Of a DNA stretch of 64,000 nt, positions 21,743-32,773 are shown piece after piece; position 1 is the first letter of the stretch, and the number at the start of each line of letters is the position of its first letter. Source of the DNA: Conchocele bisecta. Taxonomy: Eukaryota > Mollusca > Bivalvia > Lucinida > Thyasiridae. The position numbers and the translations under genes were made by a program. Location of the stretch: assembly GCA_029237695.1 (NCBI GenBank), contig CM055265.1, positions 47,429,056-47,493,055 of the forward strand. The letters are read 5' to 3'. The notes beneath the pieces were generated by a model. It was not told the origin of the DNA, did no database searches, and was given only the letters and a program-made list of their open reading frames with translations.

Positions 21743-21987
21743 GTACGGAAGCCCATTAGGGCCAATTCAATTTTTTTTCTTTTCTTGAATTTTCGAGATC
21801 TTTTCTTGAATTTTCAAGATGTTTTTCAAGATCTTTTCTTTAATTTTCAAGAAAAGATCTTGAAAATTCAAGAAAAGATCTTCATTTCAAGATGTTTTCT
21901 TGAATTTTCACTTGAAAATTCAAGAAAACATCTTGAATAAATGGAAATTAAAAAAAAGTGAAGTGGCCCTAATGGGCTTCCGTACAA
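21743..21987. mobile_element. Family R fold-back element with CTTGAAAA array core
   Basis: Terminal ACGGAAGCCCATTAGGGCCA, exactly inverted as TGGCCCTAATGGGCTTCCGT. The interior is an array of TTTTCTTGAATTTTCAAGAT-type units in both orientations. Confidence 0.85.
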
Positions 21988-22957
21988 ACGAGATTCCATG
22001 TGATAGATTTATGAAACGAGTCACGTACAATTTATACACCGAGCCTCTGGCAAAGTGCATACAATTGGTGATGAGTTTGAGAGTATGTTTATCACGCGAC
22101 TTCACACTTGAAATTATCCGATATACTTTTTAGTGGTGTAGTCCTGATTGTCCCACATTTGTTAAATCTGGTCATTTTCCATGTGGGACAATCAGGATTT
22201 TGTTACAGGTAATATCATAGCCCTAGGGTTATTTGGAATATGCTCTGTTTCCACTTTCTGATTTTGGGATGCATTGTCGGGACTGGGGATGTTGTGGTCT
22301 GTTGTGAAGGGTGGCTGGAGTGGGACTGGGGGACTGTACTGTGACTGAATGGGACTGAGAAAATTATAGGTGACTCTCGGACGTAATTGCAACTATCAGT
22401 CAGGATTGTCCCAGGTATGGGGGCAATCCGGCTTGATTTATTTACGCCAGAGGGCCAGAGTATTTAAAAGGGAAAAGCAAATCAATTATATTTCAATATT
22501 TTATCATTTGTACTGTTCGGACCCGACAAAAAGTGAATTCTACCACATATATAAGAAAATACAAGAAAATACACCTGTTTTCGTCAGTACATTAGAATCG
22601 TCTCGATTTTTTAATAAATCCAATTCCAGTTATATTTAAAGGTACATGCCCACGCAGCAGGTTACACTGTACTACTACTTTTCATTTTCTGTCATGCCTT
22701 ATATGAGCCATTTGTCTACCCACTAACGAGTTATTTTTAATTACGGCGTGTTAATTGGTGTTAAATCGCATTTTATATGCCGCGACCAGAAAGGGTATTT
22801 TCCGACCTCGTGCTATTTTTACCAATACGCGTCACGTGACATGGTCAATCATATCACATCTTTGATATGCGCAGTGAAGTATCGGAAGTTGAGAAGAAAA
22901 ATCTCTGTTCGAGTCCAAATCTAAATCTCCACGTAACTCTTTCCATTTGGTGATCTG

Positions 22958-23065
22958 GGCCCGGTTGCTCAAAGCTTCAGTTAGCTTAACAGACTGTTAA
23001 ATCCTTAGCAATGCTAAGGATTTAACAGTCTGTTAAGCTAACTGAAGCTTTGAACAACCGGGCCC
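22958..23065. mobile_element. Family E short palindrome, copy E1
   Basis: GGGCCCGGTTGCTCAAAGC and its inverse GCTTTGAACAACCGGGCCC, around a perfect TTAACAGACTGTTAAATCC hairpin. Copies at 44539 and 47709. Confidence 0.88.
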
Positions 23066-23329
23066 TGGTCGCCAATATTAACCACTCTCTCTTTCTGTAC
23101 TGCCTCTCCCTCAGACATTTCGCCTTTTTTTTTGGCCGACGCCGTTTCATACAATTTCCGTCCTGGACGTTTCGATATGTTGATATTCTTGTTTACATAT
23201 TGGGAAGCCTACTGGCGCGCGTAGTATACTGCGCATGCGCACCGCAAGACGTGATGTGAAAGTCGTCGTCACCGCACATTATCAAAATAGACTGTTACCG
23301 CCGCGCGTCGCTAACAGTAAATTGATAAT

Positions 23330-23460
23330 TAATAAATGATTATATTTGTATAGCGGGCACTCGTAATTGTTAGAACTGGTGGAATAGTGACATAATTATA
23401 CACTTATTTAATTCCTATAAAGAACATTTTGTGCCTACTGCGTGGGCATGTACCTTTAAA
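23330..23460. mobile_element. Family J fragment, copy J4
   Basis: Matches 11860-11980: GTATAGCGGGCACTCGTAA, TTAGAACTGGTGGAATAGTG and GTGGGCATGTACCTTTAA. Confidence 0.6.
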
Positions 23461-23789
23461 ACTAGTTTCACACATAGTACATAGTATGCATATATATATA
23501 TCAGTCTATGACGTCTAGATATGGAGCAGGTTTGATGCGGCGTCAGCGTACTCCATCATCGTCAGTTCCCCGGTCTGCAGACGCATCTTCAAGTTGCCGA
23601 GTCGCTGCTCGATATGATATTTTATTTATATTTACATATATACAAGTATAACTGGCATACAATGTTACTTTCATTGAAAAACGGCTATAGCATGAAAACT
23701 GCAAAATCCAGTTACCTGTAAAAAACAAATGTGGGACAATCAGGACTACTGGACACTCAAATGTGGGACAATCAGGATTAAACCCTTTT

Positions 23790-24658
23790 TAGTAGGGTGA
23801 TGCGGCTAGCCAATCAAATTCGCTGCATGTGTTATTGCACGTGTGTCATATCACGTTTATGACATGGTGTACAGCACGTCATGTTCATGTGATAAAACTG
23901 AAAATGACGCTTATCACACACATAAAAGATAGTGATAGCAGTTAACAAATTAGCTACAATAATTCGCCTCCGATATGGCTACAAGTTGACCCATTCAAGA
24001 ATGTGAGCAACCCTAGCATAACCAAACCTGTTGCATGTAGGTCAAAATTTAAAACAAACTGTATATTTTATACCTTTACACAAATAATATTTGATGTAGA
24101 ACTCGTAAATTGCCAAAAATAATAGAACAGGGAAATCATTTTCCCATGGAAGCCATCTTTTCTGTAGTTGTTGTTCAACATTCAACATAACGAAATGAAG
24201 CTTTCAAATTTACAAGATGTACATGTAAATGTCATATAAACACCTCGACACGGTAAAATAACCACTGTCTGCATGTGTATGTTCTTTATTAATAATGTAT
24301 TGCTACATCTTTGACAGTTTTATATCGCTAACATATATAAACACGCCGGATAACCGATTGTAAAGATCACTCTTCCATGCGTTACATTAAAGAGATTGGG
24401 TTAAATTGCTACCCTCGTGAGAGATATAGAGCGGGTTAGCAATTTTGTTTCTATTAACAAATATGCAATATGAAATCCTAAAACCAAGGGAAAAAATAAT
24501 AGATAAATAAAACATACAAGAACGGAACATTGTTTATGGCTGTTCATTGATATGATGAACACACATGATCGCATAACACATATTCCATGAAGCACTAACA
24601 TGGAAATTGATGGCTATGTAATCATCCAATGAACAGCAAACACAAACAAAAGTAAGTA
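23790..24658. other. Unassigned intergenic sequence
   Basis: No gene or repeat family recognised. Confidence 0.35.
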
Positions 24659-24731
24659 CAGTGAACCCTCTCTAAATCGGACACCCTGGGATGCCCCCAG
24701 GGTGTCCGGTTTAGAGAGGTTTCACTGTAAT
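24659..24731. mobile_element. Family I miniature hairpin, copy I2
   Basis: AGTGAACCCTCTCTAAATCG with GGACACCCTGGGA..CCCAGGGTGTCC and GAGAGGTTTCACTGT. Confidence 0.8.
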
Positions 24732-25112
24732 ATAGCAATAGGCTGCTGCGTCTATTGTGGTACATAAGACATTTGGTCTGTTGAAAGGTTGCGAGGATTC
24801 CGAATAAGGATCAACTGTGTTACAAACCACAGTAAACGATCCAGCCCATGGTTTTATTTCTCATTTTTCCATTGCATTTTTCGGATAGTTTCACAAATGT
24901 AAATGAACACAATATGGGGCTAAAATTAAGAATCATCTTGTTGTTTTTACGTCATTTTTATCGCAATTCATGGAACAGCGACGTTGTCGGTCAATTATAA
25001 ATAGCGTGCAGTTAATGACGTCAAACAAACTTTAACCAACCAACTACGTCGCACGACGTCACCTGGGGCTCATGTATTTATCGAAGCTTAAGCGAAACTA
25101 GCAGAATTGGGG
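24732..25112. other. Unassigned intergenic sequence
   Basis: Nothing recognised. Confidence 0.35.
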
Positions 25113-25574
25113 CTTAAAGGGACATATCAGGATTTTTGAAAACATAATATAAAAAATAAAAACGTGTTTTCATCATGGCCCTGTATAAAGTGGTTTAATT
25201 GAAGATATATGATGATACTAGGATCGCTGGTTTTTTTTCTTCAGAATATTTGCTTATAAAAAATAAAAATGTGTTAAAAATGTGGCCCTGTGTAAAGTGG
25301 TTTATTTGAAGATATACTTATGACGATACTAGAACTGCTGGGTTGTTTCAATTTTCACCGATATCGGTACATAAGTATCAGATTTTCTATCTTGTTGAAC
25401 GCAACAAGATAGGAAATCCGATATGTATGTATCTATATGGGTGAAAATAGAAACAAGCCAGCGATCCTAGTATCGTCTTATATCTTCAATTAAAACACTT
25501 TACACGGCCATGATGAAAACACGTTTTTATTTTTTATAGTATTTTGAAAGAAAAATCATGATATGCACCTTTAA
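25113..25574. mobile_element. Family H fold-back element, copy H1
   Basis: CTTAAAGGGACATATCAGGA at the left, inverted (TCATGATATGCACCTTTAA) at the right. AAACGTGTTTTCATCATGGC arms are present, and the left arm is partly duplicated (25180-25230 and 25265-25345). A truncated relative is at 31958-32193. Confidence 0.75.
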
Positions 25575-25640
25575 CATACAATGCGCATCGGCAATGTAAA
25601 TATTTAAACAATGTTCAGATTCATGGAGAATACTTAAATG

Positions 25641-25876
25641 TGGCTGTGACTGGAGAAATGGGGCTTATGAAATTTGTGACCAGTGTAGCTCCTGATCAAA
25701 TAACACTCTCATGTAGCCTGATAATGATCTATATTGCTTGTTAGAAGCAAGACGGGTGTTTCATTCATGGAATGTCGAACAGTGCAGATCCTGATCAGAC
25801 TGTGCGGATGCACAGGCTGATCTGGATCTACACTGGTCGTAAAACCCATAAACCCCATTTCTACAGTCACAGCCAC
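25641..25876. mobile_element. Family F element, copy F3
   Basis: GTGGCTGTGACTGGAGAAAT at the left, ATTTCTACAGTCACAGCCAC at the right. Core GAACAGTGCAGATCCTGATC, with GATGCACAGGCTGATCTGGA. Confidence 0.85.
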
Positions 25877-25982
25877 AAATGAGGATGATTCCAATGTACC
25901 ATATAGTATTCCTGGTAGCATTCATAGTAGATTGGCGGAATTCGGATGTATTCCGGTTAACCATTGACACAATACATAAATT

Positions 25983-26199
25983 TGGCTGTGACTGAAGAAA
26001 TGGGGCTTATGGGTTTTTGGGACCAGTGTAGATCCAGTTGCATCCGCACAGTCTGATCAGGATCTGCACTGTTGGAAATTTCATTAACGAAACTCCCACA
26101 ATGCCTCTAGCAATATAGATCGGTATAAGGCTACAGGAGTGTATTTAAGAGCTACACTGGTCACAAATCCCATAAGCCCCATATATCCAGTCACAGCCA
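25983..26199. mobile_element. Family F element, copy F4 (inverted relative to F3)
   Basis: TGGCTGTGACTGAAGAAATG at the left, ATATATCCAGTCACAGCCA at the right. The core reads GTAGATCCAGTTGCATCCGC then CAGTCTGATCAGGATCTGCA. Confidence 0.82.
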
Positions 26200-27154
26200 T
26201 GTTTTAGGTCCGAATTCATAAACGATTCTCGAATTTAACCGATTGTATTGAAAATATGTGTACAAAGTTTGAAACAAGTAGACGCTGACATATTATATTA
26301 GCGACTAGATGTAACGAATATAAGTTGCTCCGATCAGGTTACAATCCCTAATATATTTGATGTCGATCAGCGTCTACACTGGTTGACAATGTAAATGTGT
26401 TCGATTTCCCTGGCGATAGCGCATGCTGCAGCCTACTTACTCAGCTGCTGGATCAGTGTCCCAGGGGTGACGCAGATTACTACGCCAAATAAACCCGGCC
26501 GCGCTGTTTGTTGACTCAAGAAACGGGAGAACGAAATTGGAAATGTCACCGTAATTTGACGATGATGTATGTTTCAATGCGTCCGTAAAATATCTAACAG
26601 TTGTCGGCCCTTGTTGTTGGTTACCGCGACTGGGAGGCCAAACTGGTTCGGAAGAAAATTCACAGATTTTGATTGTTGGAATCTCTGCGAATGCGTATAT
26701 GATCTGTTACGGCAGATTTGGTTATCTACTAGAAAATATTGGTAAAAAAAGAAGTATTCTGGTATTTAGCGATTGCAAAGCAGTCATTCTCCCATTATTT
26801 CCAAAAATTAAAAAGGTCTGTTTAACATTTTCTCCATAGACATGTTCACCCATGTTAAATTCACATCGGGATTAATTTTTTTTTATAAAATAAAACAATA
26901 TTTGAACATTTAACAATAAATAAAATAGACCCATGCTTATTATTTTTTTCTAAAAATGTATTGTCTTGAAACAAATATTTTTTTTGCAATGTACATAGAA
27001 TCATAATATGCTACTAATTTTTACACGAAACGGACAGTAAGTACATGGTTTTTAAATTGATCAACAATATAGTTTCCGTTGTCTAAGCCCGCGGTTGTAT
27101 CTCAACGCACGGACACACGAACCGTACATCGCCTGACGCTACATAACCATGTAC
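26200..27154. other. Unassigned intergenic sequence
   Basis: Includes a moderately GC-rich, non-repetitive stretch at 26400-26640. No coding motif seen. Confidence 0.35.
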
Positions 27155-27291
27155 AGTGAAACCACTGTCAATCAGGCGTGCTTTGTAATCATGAACATAA
27201 ATTAACGTCCGAGATAAATGACCAAGAAACCCATCGCAAATAAGATCACAGAGGTTGCATTGGTGTCCGGTTTATAGAGGTTCCACTGTAT
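27155..27291. mobile_element. Family I element, copy I4 (diverged)
   Basis: TACAGTGAAACCACTGTCAA at the left and GTGTCCGGTTTATAGAGGTT..CACTGTAT at the right are the family I ends, with about 90 bp of other sequence between. Confidence 0.55.
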
Positions 27292-27831
27292 TGTCTACGG
27301 TTGCTCGAGTCGACTCCGACACGACTACAATTACGTCAGGGGAAGTGCCCGCCAAGTGGAACCTAATTCCGCTGGCGTACGGCTAATTAATATTTATAGC
27401 AAGGTGCGCTATCAACTTGATTGCAACATGATGCGCAAAATACCTGTATGTGATTAGATTATTTTATTTATGTCGAAATCGTCTATTGAATCTGGCAATG
27501 CTGTTGCTTGAAGTTTGTATGAGTTTACCAGGATATACACTCGTCAGATATACACTCGTCAGATATACACTCGTCAGAAATAATACATGCAAAGTAAGTA
27601 GGGTTTTCAGATTTATTTTTCACATAAAAGAAAATAAAATCGGACGACGCTCGTAAATAATAAAAATGCTACGATTTGGCCGGACAGAGTAAACATGTCC
27701 GGTCGTTTGGCCATCATGCCCAGTCTAAGAATCGGGTACATGTATTTCTAAATTAACACTCAATATCTCAATATTAACTATAATGGAATGGCGAACATTG
27801 CTAGCCATGTATAGCCCTATGGAGAGTGTAG
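27292..27831. other. Unassigned, with a 16-bp triplet repeat
   Basis: ATATACACTCGTCAG is repeated three times at 27533-27580. The rest is unassigned. Confidence 0.45.
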
Positions 27832-28113
27832 CAGGGGCAGATCTAGAGGGGGGGTCCGGGGTTCCAACCCCCCCCCCCGTTCAGCCACGGAGTTTACATA
27901 CATCACAGTTTACCACCAGTTAAATGCCGTAAAACAAATAAAAGTGCATTTCGAAGAGCTCAGAAATAGGACAACCCCCTAGTTGTGAACGGTAACTCTT
28001 TCAATTACTCCCGTACCGTCCGTAGCTAGCTACGGACGGTATGGGAGTAGATTGCAATAATTACCTTCGCGACTAGACAACCCCCCGTTCCACAAATGCT
28101 GGATCCGCCCCTG
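27832..28113. mobile_element. Family X element with CAGGGGC ends and 5-bp flanking repeat
   Basis: CAGGGGCAGATCTAG at the left and GGATCCGCCCCTG at the right. TGTAG flanks both sides (27827-27831 and 28114-28118). The inside has poly-G/poly-C tracts and a palindrome (CCGTCCGTAGCTAGCTACGG) near 28014-28036. The ends resemble those of hAT-like elements, but the apparent duplication is 5 bp, not 8. Confidence 0.6.
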
Positions 28114-28118
28114 TGTAG

Positions 28119-28511
28119 ATCATAGATCTACAACAGCATCCATGAGACTACAATGGTACACGGCGTAGTTTGGATAGCTTTTACCAGCGGGAGGGCGAAA
28201 TGTCACATGCACGTCTACTCGGACCCAGTTTTATGTTGCATTATGGGCATCAATGCGATGCATGGGAGATATATATCAAGGCGATGGACTATTACAATTA
28301 GCAGGTTCAAACGAAAATCTTTTAAAATATTACTGAAATATACCTACAAAAAACTTAGCCTAATAGTATATGGTCATTTCCGCCGGCGAAGTCTAAGATC
28401 TCCGGAAAGCACGTGGTTAAATTGATAATCATAAAACATGATAAACGGATCTGTTCACGACGGAACGGGACAGTAGTGCATGTTCAAATATCATAAAGTA
28501 GAAAACAAAAC
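28119..28511. other. Unassigned intergenic sequence
   Basis: Contains an open frame (28153-28425) with no recognisable domain. Confidence 0.35.
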
Positions 28512-28576
28512 ATTTTTCGCAAATGACGTCGGAAGTTGGCGAAAATTTCGCCAACTTTCGACGTCATTTACGGAAA
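28512..28576. repeat. Family P hairpin, copy P2
   Basis: TTTTCGCAAATGACGTCGGA..GGCGAAAATTTCGCC..TTTCGACGTCATTTACGGAAA. Confidence 0.8.
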
Positions 28577-29620
28577 ATTGTGTTATAACGGCCACACGAA
28601 TTTCCAATTTTTTCGCACATGGTACAATGCACTTTTTCTCTTGGCGTGGTTCTTATGTTTGAAACTGGATTGCCATTAACCGATTCAAACTTCAAAGATT
28701 CTGCTAATTCCTCATTCTTGAAAACCCGGAAATGCCAATACATTACCACCGCGTAGAAACAGGCTACAATAACGTAAAACCTCCCATCTATATGCGTATA
28801 GTTTATGGAAAAAACGTTTGTATTGTTTTCGTCACGATTGTCCGTCCGTCTGTCCGTCATGTGCCTTGCAAAAGTGGTAAAACGTTTAAACCGTAATTGG
28901 TTTATACTTGCAACTTGGCCTGTAGCTTCTTATTGTGTGTACATGTATGCATACTAATCCGATTGTTTTGTTTGTTACGCAAGGCGACTTACGGACAGAA
29001 ACTTCGGGTTATGTGTATATGAGCAAAATGAAATTTGGGATCGTTAATTGTCTCCCAATGTTGGATAGAATTAGCAAGTATAAGTCGTAAGCCCTTTAAA
29101 TAGTCACAGCACAGTTGTTTCGTGTTTGTTGTGTGTCCATGTGTCCGTCCGGCACATTAAGAAGTTTGCCGGAGTTTCTAAATTCGGTCATAACTTATAT
29201 ATCCCTTGATGGATTACTTTAATATTTCAATACATCATACTTGTGCACAAATGCCACCCATCCATGCTGTCCTTAATATAACTTTGACCTCCTGACCTTC
29301 ATAACTGTGCTTATGAATACTTATCATTTTGGTTGCCACTGTTTCTCCTATCTGCCACCGGGGGCATTCGTGTGCAGACAGTCCACATTTTCTTGTTATT
29401 TCTTTAAATGATACAGATTGATAACATGAAATGAATGCTGAAAACTGCATGCAACGTAACAAATATCATTAGCTGAAATATGTTCGTTCTATCAATGAAT
29501 ACCATTGATTATATTTATTTAAATTAATAGTAATTTAGTTTTCTCTTTATTTTATTACTCGAACTTGCTGAAATAAAAGGAAACATGTATAATAATAATA
29601 ATATGATCTCGATTACTATT
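28577..29620. other. Unassigned intergenic sequence
   Basis: CCGTCCGTCTGTCCGTC-type short repeats at 28838 and 29137 recall the 5.45-kb motif. No gene seen. Confidence 0.35.
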
Positions 29621-29697
29621 CCAAAATGAGATTTCTTCTATTATACCATGCGGTAAGCATGGAATAATAGAAGAAATGTCGTTTTGGAGAAATATCC
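29621..29697. repeat. Short hairpin
   Basis: CCAAAATGAGATTTCTTCTA..CCATG pairs with CATGGAATAATAGAAGAAAT..TTTTGG around CGGTAAG. Confidence 0.82.
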
Positions 29698-29937
29698 TTG
29701 CAGGTTGATCGACGGCAGTATGCCTGGCATATGCATATGGTGTGTGATCTACTTGTTTCAATATGATGAGAAAGTTTGCTTAATTAATAGCACAAAGCAG
29801 CCATTGACGGCGTATGGGCGAAAACCTGTTTCATGCTGGATCAAAGCCGTTTATTCCCGAACTTGAAACAACTTTCAACGACTTGGAGTGGGCCCTAGTG
29901 GTACTTGAGCGAATGAAGCACAGCCGCAGCCAGCAGC

Positions 29938-30412
29938 CGGTGTTTATGGCGCGACTCACAGCGGAAACGCTATCAAAATACACAGTCGGGCCGCCCGATC
30001 ACAATTGTGGAGGCAACTGGAGAAATTGGCATATACCAGTGTAGACCTAGACCAGACTGCGCACCAAAGGCCCGTTTCACTAAACTTCGTACGACTAAAA
30101 TGTTTGTAAGTGCAAATTTAGGATCGACTGGAAATTTCAATTGATGGATTTACATTTATTGAGCATAGGCTGCATATGCAGCCTATGCTCAATAAATGTA
30201 AATCCAATAATTGTTTACAAGAAAACATTGTTAATGTGAAATTTACAGACTATCATAAGTTTGCACTTACGAACATTTTAGTCGTACGAAGTTTAGTGAA
30301 ACGGGCCCCAGGGTCTGCACAGATCATGTTCAGTTAGTAGCCACTGTTTATGGCCAGACTCCCAGCGCTAACGCTATCAAAATACACAGTCGGGCCGCCC
30401 GATGACAAATGA
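29938..30412. repeat. Direct repeat pair flanking a family A copy
   Basis: GTGTTTATGGCGCGACTCAC..CTATCAAAATACACAGTCGG (29938-30005) recurs at 30341-30412 with a few changes. Between them lie A4 and F-like core fragments (AGACCTAGACCAGACTGCGC). Confidence 0.75.
30069..30309. mobile_element. Family A palindromic MITE, copy A4
   Basis: The most complete copy: GGCCCGTTTCACTAAACTTC at the left, GAAGTTTAGTGAAACGGGCC at the right. Perfect central palindrome TGAGCATAGGCTGCATATGC, then inverted. Confidence 0.9.
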
Positions 30413-30484
30413 GACACTCCATGTTGTTTTGTACCTAAGAACATGTGCGATATTTGATGAAAAATATTTACAAAATTTAGGATA

Positions 30485-30590
30485 TGTTCCGTAAATGACG
30501 TCGAACGTTGACGAAAGTTTCATAGCAAATGCGGAATATATTTTCGCATTTGCTATGAAAATTTCGTCAAGTTTCGACGTCATTTACAGA
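30485..30590. repeat. Family P hairpin, copy P3
   Basis: TTCCGTAAATGACGTCGAAC and TAGCAAATGCGGAATA at the left, inverted at the right. Confidence 0.82.
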
Positions 30591-30849
30591 CAATCTCGCA
30601 GTGTCTGTAAATATATTTTATGGAAAATCGCACAGATACAAATCACACTGTGACTGGAGAAATTGGCACATTCGACGATAGCTACAATAATTCGCCTCCG
30701 ATATGTTATCGACGAATGATATGGTATCGCGAAAGGTATGGAGCGGGGTAGCAATTTTGTTTCTAATTCGACAAGTGTAGACCTTGACCAGACTGCGCAT
30801 CAGGGTCTGCACTGTCCGCTGTTTAGTTAGAGAAACATCCGTCATGTGT
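30591..30849. other. Family F-like fragments
   Basis: CACTGTGACTGGAGAAATTG (30648), CAAGTGTAGACCTTGACCAG (30773) and AGGGTCTGCACTGTCCGC (30802) are F-type words in a rearranged copy. Confidence 0.5.
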
Positions 30850-31094
30850 TTAACCCTTTCAACCCTAAGTAACTGAATGGGCTGCGATATGTTCGTTTTG
30901 CAACCAATCCAACCATCGCAAAATGATTTTCAGACTATTCCATTTATAAAAAGGGGGTATTTGTTTCTCAAAAATATGAAAATTATTTTCAAACAGTGCA
31001 GATCCTGATGAGACGGCTCGTTACGAGCCGGCTCATCTGGGTCTGCACTGTTTGCATAAACCGATATAGCGGGATTTCGGGTTCAAAGGGTTAA
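30850..31094 (-). mobile_element. Family G element, copy G2 (inverted)
   Basis: TTAACCCTTTCAACCCTAAG at the left, TTCGGGTTCAAAGGGTTAA at the right. Core GACGGCTCGTTACGAGCCGG. Confidence 0.88.
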
Positions 31095-31957
31095 TGGTTC
31101 ATATACATTGAATATTCATATCAAGCTGTGTGAATATGCGAGCGTGTCAGAAACGGGACTGACCACAAATGTCATGAGCCATATTGTTTCCGTTATTTCT
31201 ATAAGACATCCGTTTGTGTAGGACAAACATTTGGTGGTATTTATTTATTGAAACTTTGATATAGTAACTGCATTGACTAGCAAATAATAAACAGTGTTGA
31301 AATCTCGCGTATGCCGAACATAAATACAAATGCAATAATCCAGCCTCGTAATGTACCTTTTATGTGTATTCAATTAACATAAAACGGCACACTAATTGAA
31401 TAGTATACAGGTAAGTCAACTATTTCATAATTAATTTTCTACAGAAATATATGATGGAAACATGTTTTATTTATCCCGAAAGTCAAACATTGTAACGACA
31501 GATTTGAATTCACAATGTAAGATGGTTAAAAGCTGGCAACATAAAATGTACATTCACCGAGAGACTGAAAAATAGAACAGATTCCATCACAAATCAAATA
31601 CTACGGAATTTCTGTAGTGAAATATTTAACGCCCTATTCGGATACCTTCGCACCAGGATATTAATCGCTCACGTGTTTCATCAGGACCACATAGGCTCTC
31701 GCCGGCCGCTGCAGGGCGCCACTTTCCAGCATCCCTGGTCTCGCGCCGCTCTAATTAATGCTGCATGTTACTAATTGAACAAACGCGTCTCCGCAGATAC
31801 TCTATTGGGTATCCGCAAGAATAGAAACTACTTACAGTTGAATGGTTGGTTTTAAGATGTTTGATACCCTTATTGTAAGTTTACAGCGAATATTTGGTGA
31901 AGGTTCCCAAAACGAAAGAAACGAAAAGGAACGGAAAACTATCGTTTTGTACAACGA
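31095..31957. other. Unassigned, with a GC-richer non-repetitive patch
   Basis: 31620-31830 is GC-richer (CTCGCCGGCCGCTGCAGGGC) and carries homeodomain-type TAATTAAT words. No coding motif. Possibly regulatory, but there is no direct evidence. Confidence 0.3.
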
Positions 31958-32193
31958 CATCAGGATTTTTGAAAAAAATACTATAAAATAAAAACAACGT
32001 GTTTTCATCATAGCCCTGTGTAACGCAACAAGATAGGAAATCCGATATGTATGTACCTATATAGGTGAAAATAGAAACAACCCAGCTCCTAGTACCGTCA
32101 TATATCTTCAATTAAACCACTTTACACGGGGACATGACTCGTTTTTATTTTTTTATGGTAATTTTTTTTAAATCCTGATATGCCCCTTTAAAC
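31958..32193. mobile_element. Family H element, copy H2 (left arm truncated)
   Basis: CATCAGGATTTTTGAAAAAA to TCCTGATATGCCCCTTTAAA, with GCAACAAGATAGGAAATCCG and ATATCTTCAATTAAACCACT shared with H1. Confidence 0.7.
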
Positions 32194-32773
32194 ACCTGTC
32201 TTTCAACGCATCGTTTTGGCATTATTTTCGTTGTTTTTAATTATAAAAACGAAAACGATGTGTAAACGATAAGCAATCGTTTGTTTGTTCAACCATGAAA
32301 ACATCCGGGGCCCGTTTCACTAACGAACTAAGCAAGTACTTTTGTCATAAGTTATAACTTAAGTCCGGAGTACGTGCTTAGTCCGTTTCACAAAACATCT
32401 TAGCAAGAACGACAATCGAAATTTACGATGGAAAACTAAGACAGGTAGCTAGCAGTCTTAAGTTATAACTTAAATATTTAAGTCGGAATTTATGAAATAA
32501 ACAAAGATGGATGCCCCCATGTGAGCCGAGGTGGAGAAAACAATTCACTGACAGCAGGTCAATGTTCACTTCATACGTACTATTTTAGCAAGTATCTGCC
32601 ATATAAACCATATATGCTTACATATAGATAGCCACACCTGTGCTAGTTACCCGTATATTGCTATTTGTGATGTAGGTCATGTCGTTACCAGTATTCGTTA
32701 TGCCCAGTTATCGACAACATTTACAACCACTGTAGATCCAGATGAGCCGGCTCGTAACGAACCGTCTGTATGC

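Larger units (their letters stand above)
22138..23749. mobile_element. Possible 1.6-kb element with 23-bp inverted ends (V)
   Basis: Starting at 22138, GTAGTCCTGATTGTCCCACA (continuing TTT) is exactly inverted at 23727-23749. Extra copies of ATGTGGGACAATCAGGATT follow each end (22180, 23760). The interior holds E1, a J fragment and small open frames (for example 22192-22392 minus) without a recognisable transposase. The ends could instead be two separate hairpin elements. Confidence 0.45.

Noticed and set aside
22192..22392. Proline-rich minus-strand open frame of 66 codons
   Set aside because: Starts and ends next to the GGGACAATCAGGA repeats of element V; no known domain. Possibly part of the element, but not callable as a gene.
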